A stretch of 11,203 nucleotides of DNA, taken from Fimbriimonas sp. (GTDB lineage Bacteria; Armatimonadota; Fimbriimonadia; Fimbriimonadales; Fimbriimonadaceae). Of the stretch, positions 1 to 7,380 are shown piece by piece. The notes beneath the pieces were generated by a model, which made no database searches, had not been told where the DNA came from, and saw only the letters and a list, made by a program, of their open reading frames with translations. The stretch spans positions 1 through 11,203 of the forward strand of contig JAUJNV010000067.1 of the NCBI GenBank assembly GCA_030447945.1, in the 5' to 3' direction. A program made the position numbers and the translations under genes. How positions within the stretch are numbered: position 1 is the stretch's first letter; every line of letters begins with the position of its first letter.

Positions 1-53
1 CCACCCCGTACGCTCTCCGGCATGAGACTGCCCCCTCCTGCGCGTTGCGCGCC

Positions 54-170
54 GTGAGCGAAGGGAATCTATGAGGTGACGCCGGGCCTGCGCCCGCTGG
101 GCATGAACTTCGGCAACGGCGCCCCCGACGGCAGAGTGTTCCAAATGGACAAGGAGCTTCCGCGCTATCG
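54..170 (+). pseudogene. 5' fragment resembling a DUF3445 (haem-dependent oxidative N-demethylase-like) protein
   Basis: A GTG at 54 opens a reading frame that hits TGA at 71-75 after six codons. Allowing one missing base near 69-71 joins it to a second frame reading YEVTPGLRPLGMNFGNG and then VFQMDKELPRYR, ending near 170. This block (LG-x-x-FGNG, then VFQ-x-D, then a short YR segment) looks to me like the start of DUF3445-type proteins, recalled from memory and not checked. After about residue 38 the similarity stops and no frame continues the family. What is seen: one likely frameshift, loss of the rest of the gene, and no recognisable ribosome binding site. What is inferred: a gene remnant, or the start of a gene wrecked by indels. 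Other identities are possible. Confidence 0.28.
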
Positions 171-455
171 CAAGGGCCCCCCGCAGTGTTCGAGTTGCGG
201 AAATAGCTCCCTTGCCCCGTTGGCCGGAAAAAGGCAGGGCTTAGATGTGGCGAGGTTTTCTCCGCGGCTTGCAACGAAACGCGTATCTTCCTCAGCCGTT
301 GCGGCCTCTTCTGGGCCATGCCAGCACCAACTTGGTCGGGAGAAAGGCTCTCCGGCTGCGACGCCCCGCGAATCGGCATGACGGAGCGTGAAAACCACGT
401 TTTCCATGAACCCCGCGAGCGAATTCACGTCACACCCCATATGGGCCCCAGCGCG
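171..455. other. 285-bp stretch with no supported gene
   Basis: All three plus-strand frames and the minus frames are open for tens of codons here, as expected in GC-rich DNA, but none shows a recognisable motif. A 48-codon plus-strand frame runs from ATG 245 to TGA 389-391, and a longer one passes into the next gene. Neither has a ribosome binding site or family resemblance. It may be the unrecognisable remainder of the broken gene at 54-170, together with the upstream region of the DUF433 gene. Confidence 0.4.
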
Positions 456-698
456 ATGCACATCGCCATTCAGGAGATGCCCACCCCCCTGCGGCTCGAT
501 GCGGAGGGCGTCGTCCGGGTCGGTCCGGAGGGAGTCGCGTTAGACACCGTCGTCGAGGCCTTCAACCGGGGCGAGGGGGCCGAAGAGGTCGCGGAAGCGA
601 ACCCCAGTCTCGGCCTTGCCGATGTCTACAGCGCGTTCGCCTACTACGTCCGCTACCGCACCACCGTCGACGCCTACCTCCAAGGCCGCAAGCATTAA
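456..698 (+). CDS. DUF433 domain protein (VapB-like antitoxin family)
   Basis: This 80-residue protein matches the DUF433 pattern. An N-terminal strand segment (PLRLDAEGVVRVG, about residues 11-23) is followed by a helix with a conserved turn (VVEAFNRGEGAEEVAEANP, 32-50) and then LADVYSAFAYYVRYR (54-68). The family is a small helix-turn-helix-like fold often found as the antitoxin partner of DUF5615 PIN-like nucleases, where it binds the toxin and probably the operon promoter. The frame is open back to an ATG at 318, but the family length (75-80 residues) and where similarity begins favour ATG 456. ATG 441 or ATG 378 remain possible, and no strong ribosome binding site settles it. Unusually, no DUF5615 gene follows. 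The next gene, 30 bp on, is a different unknown protein, so this may be an orphan regulator. The family call is fairly sure; the role is inferred. Confidence 0.72.
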   Translation: MHIAIQEMPTPLRLDAEGVVRVGPEGVALDTVVEAFNRGEGAEEVAEANPSLGLADVYSAFAYYVRYRTTVDAYLQGRKH

Positions 699-715
699 GC
701 GCGGGCGCGGCGCAG

Positions 716-721
716 TAGACT
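716..721 (+). promoter_or_regulatory. possible -10 element (TAGACT) for a short-leader transcript
   Basis: TAGACT fits the TANNNT form of a sigma-70 -10 box and sits seven bases before the ATG at 729, a spacing seen where mRNAs are leaderless. No ribosome binding site precedes this ATG, which agrees with that reading. No convincing -35 box is seen about 17 bp upstream, so this is weak. Confidence 0.22.
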
Positions 722-728
722 CTGGTGC

Positions 729-1100
729 ATGGACGAGCCCGTCGTTAGGCCCACCGGAGACGCCAAGAGCCGACTAGTCGGCATCGCGCTGGACATCGCC
801 AAGCGCTGGTACGACACCCCCGGCGCCTCGCTCCACCAGGCTCAGCTCCGTCGGCGGCTGTGGGAAGACGCGGTGCCGGAGATCGAACCGCTGGGCTTCG
901 ACGCGGGAGACCTCAAGGCCGAAGTGGTACGGGCGATCGCGCAGTATCTCGGTGAAAAGACCCGCCGTCGCGCCACCAGCATCGTTGACGACCGGCCCCG
1001 CGAGTTCGACGACCTCGAGCAGGAGTTCGAGAGCTCCGGCTTCCTCGAAGAGGAAGCCCCGCGGCAGGCTCTCCAAGAGATTCGAAAGGCGTCCGTGTAG
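729..1100 (+). CDS. hypothetical protein, 123 residues
   Basis: I do not recognise a family. The protein is soluble, with no signal peptide or membrane segment. It is rich in charged residues: 14 of the final 40 or so are Asp or Glu, with the stretch EFDDLEQEFESSGFLEEEA near residues 93-111. The first two thirds (about 12-82) look helical, with alternating hydrophobic and Arg/Lys/Glu positions. The acidic tail could bind a basic partner. It has no PIN-domain acidic triad that would mark it as the toxin for the DUF433 protein upstream. The ATG at 729 is the natural start, 30 bp after the previous stop. Gene reality is supported by GC-rich third positions and a clean 124-codon frame, but the antisense frames are also long, so confidence is moderate. 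Confidence 0.6.
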   Translation: MDEPVVRPTGDAKSRLVGIALDIAKRWYDTPGASLHQAQLRRRLWEDAVPEIEPLGFDAGDLKAEVVRAIAQYLGEKTRRRATSIVDDRPREFDDLEQEFESSGFLEEEAPRQALQEIRKASV

Positions 1101-1220
1101 CAGAGGCGTCTGAGCTCTGCCGTCGGCCAGTTGAGCGATTCAGGTAGAAGGGAGAGCACCTGAGCCGGGCTCCACCCCGAGCGGCGGCGACCGACCACAG
1201 AGGATCCTTCACCGCCTCTC

Positions 1221-1242
1221 CCCGGCCGGCTCAAAGGCCGGG
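1221..1242 (+). terminator. GC-rich hairpin, possible terminator or leader structure
   Basis: CCCGGCC at 1221-1227 and GGCCGGG at 1236-1242 form a perfect 7-bp stem around an 8-base loop. It lies after the hypothetical gene and 90 bp before the acetyltransferase start. There is no T-tract after it, so it is not a classic intrinsic terminator. It could still pause or shield RNA. In GC-rich DNA such a stem can also arise by chance. Confidence 0.28.
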
Positions 1243-1320
1243 CGCCCAGGTGAATGTGATTCGGCAGTTCGACAGAAGCTCTGCAAAGCCTTCTTGATGT
1301 GCTCACGGAGGACTCGTAGC

Positions 1321-1326
1321 GGAGGA
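1321..1326 (+). promoter_or_regulatory. ribosome binding site GGAGGA
   Basis: GGAGGA lies five bases before the ATG at 1332. It is the clearest Shine-Dalgarno in the window and fixes the start of the WcaF-type gene. Most other genes here have weak sites or none. Confidence 0.75.
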
Positions 1327-1331
1327 CGATC

Positions 1332-1976
1332 ATGGCCAACACCCACCCCGATAAAGACACGGCCACGGGCGAGATCGTGGCCGGCGCCGACGGCCACACG
1401 TCCCCCAGCTACGGCCTGAGCAACCGCCTGCGCCGGGTCGCTTGGCACCTCGTGTACCTCCTGCTCTTCCGCCCCACCCCTCGGCCGCTCCACGCCTGGC
1501 GCGCTGTGATTCTCCGGGCGTTCGGGGCCCAGCTCGGGCACCGCGTTCACGTCTACCCGCGGGTGAAGATCTGGGCTCCCTGGAACTTAGAGCTCCACGA
1601 CGAATCCTGCCTCGGCGACGAGGTGAACTGCTACTCCATGGCGAAGATCACCTTGGGCCGAAGGGCGATCGTTTCCCAGGGCGCCCACCTCTGCACTGGT
1701 ACCCATGACTACGCCGACCCGAACTTCCAGCTTTACGCTTTGCCCATCGTGATCGGCGAGAGGGCCTGGGTCTGCACCGAGGCGTTCATCGGACCAGGAG
1801 TCACGATAGGCGACCGCTCCGTCGTCGGGGCTCGCGCGGTGGTTATCAAGGACATGCCTGAGGGTATGGTATGCGCCGGCCACCCAGCTCGTCCAATCAA
1901 GCCGAGGTACCGCCAAAGTCATGATCGGGGGGACGACACGCAGAGGGACGGGGGTGGCGGCCCGCTCGTCCCGTAA
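1332..1976 (+). CDS. wcaF: WcaF-type sugar O-acetyltransferase (left-handed beta-helix)
   Basis: A 214-residue member of the hexapeptide-repeat acetyltransferases, closest in plan to colanic acid acetyltransferase WcaF. It would move acetyl from acetyl-CoA onto a sugar of a growing polysaccharide, in the cytoplasm. Residues 28-62 form the typical WcaF head (LSNRLRRVAWHLVYLLLFRPTPR region). Left-handed beta-helix turns follow from about 66 to 172, with short [LIV]-G-x repeats such as LGRRAIV, IGERAWV, IGPGVTIG and VGARAVV. The catalytic His is probably H125 in GTHDY. A GHPAR segment (183-187) closes the helix, as in the family. The N-terminal 25 residues and the Gly-rich tail after 195 are extra to E. 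coli WcaF (about 182 residues). The tail could mark a late frameshift. The start is set by GGAGGA at 1321-1326. The glycosyltransferase gene follows after 14 bp, so the two are probably co-transcribed. This frame is intact, unlike its downstream neighbours. Confidence 0.85.
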   Translation: MANTHPDKDTATGEIVAGADGHTSPSYGLSNRLRRVAWHLVYLLLFRPTPRPLHAWRAVILRAFGAQLGHRVHVYPRVKIWAPWNLELHDESCLGDEVNCYSMAKITLGRRAIVSQGAHLCTGTHDYADPNFQLYALPIVIGERAWVCTEAFIGPGVTIGDRSVVGARAVVIKDMPEGMVCAGHPARPIKPRYRQSHDRGDDTQRDGGGGPLVP

Positions 1977-1990
1977 CACACTCTGCTCTC

Positions 1991-2808
1991 ATGGATGTCT
2001 CAGTGCTCATTCTCACTCTTGACGAGGAGACTAATCTCGACGAATGTCTGGACACTGTTGCATGGTGTAGTGATATCCACGTCCTTGATTCCTTCTCGGC
2101 GGACCGGACCGTCGAAATAGCTGAGTCAAGGGGCGCGCGCGTGGCGCAGCGGGAGTTCGATAGCTTTGCTGGACAGCAAAACTGGGCCGTCCAAAACCTG
2201 CCCTTTCTTAGTCCTTGGATTCTTTACATTGATGCTGACGAGAGGGTGACACCCGAATTAAGGGATAGCATCCTCCCGGCCGCCGCTGGCCCCGGCGGGA
2301 ATGTGGCCTTCCGGCTCCGGAAGGCGGGATTCTTCATGGGTACTTGGCTGAAACACGTTCAAGCCTCGCCGTACTACATCCGTCTTTTTCGTCGTGACAA
2401 GATGCGGTGAGCGGATTGCTTATCCGGTATCGAAGCCAGACGGTCCTGTAGGCGATCTCCGCGGTAGCCTCGATCACTACTCCTTTCAGCAAGGGCCTGA
2501 CGGAGTGGTTTGCGAAGCATAATTTCTTACAGCCTTCAAGAGGCGCAGCAAATCATCGAGAACCGTTCCCGCGGTGATACGTTTCGGTTAGCAAGTGCCT
2601 TCGAAAAAGGACTTAACCCTGCCGCCGCCACCAGAAGGAGCTCTTCTACCGTCTCCCGGCGCGGCCCCTCGTGAAGTTTCTCCTGCTGTATGGGCTAAAG
2701 GGGCTTTCGATGGACGAGCCGGATTGACTTACGCGCGCCTGATGGCGATCTATGAGCGAATGATTATTCTGGAAGACGCGGGAGCTCGAGGCGGGACGGA
2801 AACTGTAG
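1991..2808 (+). pseudogene. family 2 glycosyltransferase (WaaE/KdtX-like), frameshifted
   Basis: The first 139 residues (1991-2410) are an intact GT-A fold start: SVLILTLDEETNLDECL near the N-terminus, DSFSADRTVEIA at 33-44 and the metal-binding DAD at 81-83, followed by GFFMGTWLKH. The family adds one sugar from a nucleotide donor, as in lipopolysaccharide core or exopolysaccharide synthesis at the inner membrane face. TGA 2408-2410 stops it early, but the rest is visible in other frames: a segment ending DLRGSLDHYSF, then KGLTEWFAKHNF near 2488-2525, LQEAQQIIEN from 2534, KELFYRLPARPLVKF from about 2635, FDGRAGLTYARL from 2705 and KTRELEAGRKL ending at TAG 2806-2808. About six frame changes are needed. 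Rejoined, the protein is about 270 residues, the normal family length. Conserved order and spacing suggest an intact ancestral gene. Indel errors are more likely than decay, but unproven. The start lacks a ribosome binding site. Confidence 0.8.
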
Positions 2809-2922
2809 CCGAGGGTGCTGAAAAAGGCCGTGCTGGACGACGCAACGAGGGCGCAGTGTCCCTGGGAGTGCGTTGCAGGTCAGGCGCCGCTTGGGAAGTG
2901 CTGACGAGGAGGCTTGCTTCCT
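2809..2922. other. short spacer between convergent genes
   Basis: About 114 bp separate the stop of the plus-strand glycosyltransferase from the stop of the minus-strand WcaI-type gene. No T-tract hairpin suggesting a bidirectional terminator is visible. Short open frames here have no family resemblance. Confidence 0.4.
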
Positions 2923-4148
2923 TCAAGCTCTCTCTCGAAGGGCGCAATATTGCAGCGCCCTGGCAAGCTTAGCTACTATCGCTGGGGTGCCATATCTTCG
3001 GTCAAATACTTCACGTGCACGCTCCCTTGCTTTGGAGCACAGCGGGCGCGTCATGCTCTTCCAGAAGCGCGCTTACAAGCCCTACAGTATCTGTAACATC
3101 TACTCGCCGCCCGCAGTCCGCTTCGTCTATCACCGACGCAATTTCCGTTTGCTGGCTCATTAGGCAACAACAACCGCCGCCCTGAAGCGATGCAGGTGTA
3201 GAACTTGCTCGGAACACAGAGACCCTCCATCTCGGTTCGAGCGTTACGAGATGCACATCCGCCGACGCGAGCAAATCCGCAAGCTCACTCTCCGGCACGA
3301 ATGGGAACAGTCGCACGTTCGTCAAGCTGCGTTCTCGAACACTCACCTCGACGAGACGCTTTCAGCCGCCCCGACAAGGACGAACGCGAGACTTCCGGAT
3401 GAGTCTCCCGAGGCTTGCCGCCTGTCGAGGATCGTATCGAAGTCATGGTACTGCCCGAAGTTGCCCGAATAAAGGGCGACGAACCCGTCGATCCCGTTCA
3501 CCCTCCTGAAGTTAGTGTCACGGGTAGGGGCCGCACCACGTCTGGGTCCGCGCCGACCTCCACGACCTCGATGCACTCCGGGCCTATGCCGTACTCACGA
3601 ACGAGATACTCCTTCATGCAGCGGCCGATGGCGATCACCCTCTCCGCGCTCCGAAGCCAGCCCGCCTGCGATTTCCCGCAGCAGGCGCACCGAAAGTGAG
3701 TCCGCGCTCTTGACCCTCAGGGCCACCGTCCGGTCTGGATCCAGATCGTAGATCAAGTAGGCGTAAGGCACTCCTCGCAGCTTGTGCAGCAAGCGCGCCG
3801 CGATGGGAAGAGTGACGGGCGCCGTCGTGGACGAGCACAACGTCCGGGCGCGGGAGGGCAAGGCTCCGCCACGCGACGGACAGGGCGAAAAAGGAGGTTT
3901 CCGACGAAACGCTTGGCGGTCCGCCCTTGGCTCCAGTTAGGCTGGGCACGCGGTAGATCCTTCAATCTGTCCCACCGCCTGAACTTGGGATAGGTGATCG
4001 AGGGGTCCCGATAGGCAAAACGGCCGGTCACCACCGTCACGTGGGAGCCGTGGTCGGCAGCGAGACCCGAGGCGATGTTCGAGGTGGCGGTGGCGGTGCC
4101 ACCCTGGTTGTCGGGTAGAAGAACTCGTTGAGGAGAAGGACTCCTCAA
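2923..4148 (-). pseudogene. wcaI: WcaI-type family 4 glycosyltransferase, frameshifted
   Basis: Read on the minus strand across several frames, this is a GT-B glycosyltransferase of the GT4 family resembling colanic acid enzyme WcaI. Ordered pieces: a start LLLNEFFYP then [18 protein letters not shown] near 4130-4060, the region [12 protein letters not shown], then [25 protein letters not shown] (3890-3825), [19 protein letters not shown] (3775-3715), an IAIGRCMKEYLV segment near 3630, YSGNFGQYHDFDTIL (3475-3425), LFPFVPESELADLLASADV (3310-3250), VPSKFYTCIASGR (about 3222-3184, third frame), TEIASVIDEADCG, and REVFDRRYGTPAIV before TGA at 2925-2923. Rejoined it is about 400 residues, the usual length. 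The start is probably TTG at 4148-4146 (family start MRVLLLN), overlapping the stop of the upstream gene as TTGA. At least six frame changes are needed. It would add a sugar to the lipid-linked unit in the cytoplasm. Confidence 0.78.
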
Positions 4149-4923
4149 AGGTGGCGGTGGCGGTCGGCGCCCACTTCCCGGCAAGCACCCTTCCTCAGCA
4201 CCACTGCGGGGATCGCGAGCAAGAAGATCTTCAGATCGAGTCCGGGGCTCCGCTGGCGGACGTACTCGAGATCGAGCCTCAGCCACTCCTCGAAGGACAG
4301 CCTGGACCGGCCACGAATCTCGCGAGGCAGAGAAGACCTCGGCGTCACGAGCAGCCTTATCCGCTGGTCTTCGGTGTAGGTGTCCACCTCTTCTGGAGGT
4401 GGGGCCGGGGGCCCACGATCGGGATATCCAGCCACCGAGGACGGACAACAGCTGCGGTATCTCGTCCAAGGAGGTCTTCCGGATGAAGCGCCCAACGCGA
4501 GTGACGCGCGGGTCCTCTTCATCTTCAACGCTGGACCTTGGGCGTCGCTCAGATGAAGCAGCTCGTCCCGAAGCCTATCTGCGTTCACCTTCATGCTCCG
4601 CAGCTTGTAAAACGTAAACGGAACACCGTAGCGGCCGATCCGCCTGCCGGTAAAAGATCAACGCGGCCCCGAGCCAAATCGCCAGCGCGATGGCGGGCCA
4701 TGACCGCGCGGAAGAAGAGACCGCGAGCACGGCGATGGTGAGCGTCCATCGCCCGCTTGGACGTTCGAAACCAGAAGGGCTCGTCCAGCGGAAACGCCGG
4801 CACAAATAGGGAAACGGCGCCCGGAAAGCGGGCTATGTCGCCCTCAACTTTCGTTATCTGCGTCGGGTACAGCGCGTAGTCGTTACTAAGGCTCTCGGTC
4901 ACCACAGGCGGTCTTCCCTCCAT
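4145..4923 (-). pseudogene. initiating sugar-phosphate transferase (WcaJ/WbaP C-terminal type), frameshifted
   Basis: This is a bacterial sugar transferase (PF02397 family), which moves a hexose-1-phosphate from a UDP-sugar onto undecaprenyl phosphate and so begins repeat-unit synthesis. On the minus strand, across frames, I see a 50-residue N-terminus then TSKRAMD and LTIAVLAV (the membrane helix, 4770-4720), IALAIWLGAALIFYRQ, RRIGRYGVPFTFYKLRSMK and [12 protein letters not shown] (4650-4560). [19 protein letters not shown] (4500-4440) follows, then IVGPRP (4415-4400), [18 protein letters not shown], then [28 protein letters not shown] and VVLRKG. These are the family's signature blocks in order. 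It is the short form, lacking the four-helix N-terminal domain. The start ATG at 4923-4921 has no ribosome binding site. Its TGA (4147-4145) overlaps the next gene's start. At least four frame changes are needed. The exact sugar (Glc, Gal or other) cannot be told. Confidence 0.8.
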
Positions 4924-5343
4924 TAATCAACGAAAAATCGGTGGCTGGCCGACAAGATCTTCGGTGAAACCGCAACCTGTACTACGCCTGTTAGAGCCCG
5001 GATACTCTCGCCTGACGCACTCTGATGATATTGCGGAAGTAAGCACAATAAGCACGCTCCAAAACTACAGGGGCCCCCGCCTGAAGGATTATCTTCGCAT
5101 AGCCCACTCGACGCGTCTCCCGGCATATCGAGGGCCATGCCCGACGGGGAGGTCGACTTCGATGCTGTCCCTGAGCCTGGTCGAGGAGCACTTCTACTCG
5201 GAAGACATCCATGCTGGAGACTACGGGCCGGCGCGGCTCCTGAGTAAATCCTATGACTACGGTCGCCGTCGCACAACTCTTGATGGAGGGGTTTGGGGCG
5301 GCGTCCCGAGGCCGACCCGCATTGGCTTCCGTAGGGACCCTTT
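4924..5343. other. 420-bp divergent intergenic region, content unresolved
   Basis: This separates the minus-strand initiating transferase from plus-strand gmd, so it should hold two divergent promoters. I see no strong -35/-10 pair. A minus-strand frame from 5212 to 4991 (73 codons) and plus-strand frames of over 100 codons exist but match nothing I know. The minus-strand text around 5120-4995 has a faint look of the tail of a family 2 glycosyltransferase. That is too weak to call. Because both neighbours are riddled with frameshifts, a damaged gene could hide here. Confidence 0.4.
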
Positions 5344-6380
5344 ATGAAACGCGCCTTTGTAACCGGCATTACGGGCCAGGACGGCTCATACATCATCGAG
5401 CTGCTCCTCCAGAAGGGATACGAGGTTCACCGAATCATCCGTCGAGCGTCCAGCTTCAATACCGACCGCATCGACCACCTGTACGTCGATCCGCACAGCC
5501 CCCACGCGAAGGGTCAAGCCCACTACGGCGACCTGGCGGACGCACCTCCCTTCTGCGCCGGGTGATGAGGACGATCGAGCTCGACGAGGTCTACAACCTC
5601 GCCGCCCAGTCCCACGTCGCCGTCCTTCCAGCAGCCCGAATATACGGCGGAAGTCGACGTCTTGGCGTCCCGCGCCTGCTCGAAGCGATCCGCGACCACG
5701 GAGGGCGGAGCGGCAAATGGCCCCGCTTCTACCAGGCGGGAACCCCGAGATGTTCGGCGCCTCGCCCTTCGCCCCAGTCCGAAGCCACCCCTATTTCCTC
5801 GCTCGCCCTACGCCGCCGCAAAGGTTTACGCCTACTGGCAGACCATTAACCACCGCGAGGCGCATGGCATCTTCGCCGCGAACGGCATCCTGTTCAACCA
5901 CGAGTCCGAGAGGCGAGGCGAGACGTTCGCTACCAGAAAGATCACCCGGGCTGCCACCTGGATCAAGAGGCGTAGCAGAAGCTGTACCTCGGCAACCTCG
6001 ACGCCAAGCGCGACTGGGGGCACGCCGAGGACTACGTGAGGCGATGTGCCTCATCCTGCAGCAGACGAGCTGGACGATTATGTGGTGGCGACCGGCGAGT
6101 CGTACGCGGTGCGCGAGTTCGTCGCGGCGCGTCTTCGCGAAGTTCGACCTGGACTGGGAGGAGCACGTCCGTCGACCCGCGCTACTTCCGCCCCACCGAG
6201 GTCGAGCATCTCCTAGGCGACCCTCCAAGGCGAAGGCGAAGCCCGATGGGGAGCCGAAGGTCGGCCGAGCAGCTCGTGATGGGATGGTGAACTACGACCT
6301 GAGCTGTGCAAAGCAGGAAAAAGACTTCGTCCGAAGCGGGCCACCTGGTCACGCCCTCGGGGGCATGGGCCATCAACTAG
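5344..6380 (+). pseudogene. gmd: GDP-mannose 4,6-dehydratase, frameshifted
   Basis: Gmd turns GDP-D-mannose into GDP-4-keto-6-deoxy-D-mannose, the first step to GDP-L-fucose, in the cytoplasm. The first 66 residues are intact: Rossmann motif G8-x-x-G11-x-x-G14 in [11 protein letters not shown], then [15 protein letters not shown] and the HYGDLAD loop. A lost base near 5543 leads to TGA 5563-5565. The gene goes on in other frames: [29 protein letters not shown], the catalytic-loop EMFGASPF (near 5748), the catalytic YxxxK in [12 protein letters not shown] (near 5805-5840), [73 protein letters not shown] and EAGHLVTPSG before TAG 6378-6380. Rejoined it is about 345 residues, normal for Gmd. Roughly seven or more frame changes are needed. 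A weak AGGGA lies at about 5333-5337. It is divergent from the transferase genes and converges on fcl. Confidence 0.88.
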
Positions 6381-7314
6381 GCTGGGGCGGGAACCGCCTG
6401 CGTCTGGAGAAACCAGTCGTACGTCCTGGGCGAAGGCCCCGGCCGCGGAGGCCGGCCGACCAGCCGACCGAACGGAGCTTCGAGACGTCGAGTAGCTTCC
6501 TGGCGTCCCGTCCGGCTTGAGCGGTCGTACACGATGTCGCCGTCGAAGCCGACGACCTCCCTACGTGCCGCGCCAGCTCCGCTGATGGCCACGTCCTCTC
6601 CGACTCCCACGTTGATCGGCGAGGGATCGTCGTAGTTCTCCATCAGGAAGAGCGCCGCGTCGCGGCGGTCTTCCGAGTAGAGAAACTCCCGCCGGGGTTG
6701 CCCGCTGCCCCAGACGACGACCTCCTGCTCACCGCTCACCTTCGCCTCGTGGAACTTCCGGATCAGCGCCGGGAGCACGTAGCTTGGAGACCAGTTGTCG
6801 CCCGGGCCGCGGCGGTTGGTGGGCATCGTAGTTGATCGCACGGAACCCGTACCGCCGCCGGTACGCCTCGTACAGCTTGAGCCCCAAGACCTCGCGTGAT
6901 GGCGTACGCCTCGTTCGTCGGCTCCAGCAGCCCCGTCAGGAGGTGCTCCTCGCGAATGGAAGGTGGCGCGAGCTTCGGGTAGATGCACGACGACCCGAGG
7001 AACGCCAGCTTTTCCACGCCCGCCCGGTAGGCGGCGTCTATCGCGTTGATCTCGATCGCCAGGTTGTCGTAAATAAACTCCGCTGGGTAGGAATCGTTCG
7101 CCAAGATGCCCCCGACCTTCGCCGCGGCGAGAAAAACATACTCTGGCTTCTCTTCGGCGAAGAACCGCCGGGTCGCTTCCCCATCCCGCAAATCCAGCTC
7201 GCGGCTGGTGCGGAGGACGAGGTTCTCAAACCCCCTCTCCCCGAGCGCGCGGGTGATCGCCGAGCCGACGAGGCCTCGGTGACCGGCGACGTATATTCGA
7301 CTGCTACTGTTCAT
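6377..7314 (-). pseudogene. fcl: GDP-L-fucose synthase, frameshifted in its second half
   Basis: Fcl (WcaG; 3,5-epimerase/4-reductase) uses NADPH to turn the Gmd product into GDP-L-fucose. Residues 1-140 (7314 to about 6895) are intact: [11 protein letters not shown] with the GxxGxxG NADP motif at 11-17, [12 protein letters not shown] at 63-74, GSSCIYP at 107-113 (active-site Ser and Cys) and NEAYAI at 134-139 with the catalytic Tyr137. A frameshift then falls on the Lys of YxxxK. The rest appears in other frames: [37 protein letters not shown] (near 6810-6750), VVVWGSGQPRREFLYSED, DAALFLMENYDDPSPINVG, EVVGFDGDIVYDRS and RTYDWFL, ending at TAG 6379-6377. Total length is about 312 residues, as usual. 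Its stop shares CTAG with the gmd stop. It lies 66 bp after the permease gene on the same strand and may be read from the transporter transcript. No ribosome binding site is seen. Confidence 0.88.
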
Positions 7315-7338
7315 AGAAAGCTAGAGGAGATTGTACTT

Positions 7339-7354
7339 CGGCCCGCGGAGGCCG
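7339..7354 (-). terminator. small GC hairpin between permease and fcl
   Basis: CGGCC (7339-7343) and GGCCG (7350-7354) form a 5-bp stem with a 6-base loop in the 66-bp gap downstream of the permease gene on the minus strand. There is no T-tract, so it is at best a weak stop or an RNA-end protecting stem. TACAAT, a -10-like hexamer, lies just after it on the minus strand (about 7336-7331), 16 bases before the fcl ATG. Confidence 0.22.
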
Positions 7355-7380
7355 CACCCTTCTTTCCTACGTCTCGCAGA

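Larger units (their letters stand above)
1101..1331. other. intergenic spacer upstream of the polysaccharide genes
   Basis: This 231-bp spacer shows no coding match on either strand. It carries a GC-rich hairpin (1221-1242) and the ribosome binding site of the next gene. It should hold the promoter for the acetyltransferase-glycosyltransferase pair, but I see no convincing -35/-10 pair. Confidence 0.5.

Noticed and set aside
2458..2468. ops-like element (CGCGGTAGCCT, 10 of 11 to GGCGGTAGCNT)
   Set aside because: It falls within glycosyltransferase coding sequence, not in a leader before the operon, and RfaH/ops control is mainly known from enterobacteria. Probably chance.
2939..2959. GGGCGC...GCGCCC hairpin near the convergent gene ends
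   Set aside because: It lies inside the last codons of the WcaI-type gene, and no T-tract follows on either strand, so I do not call it a terminator.
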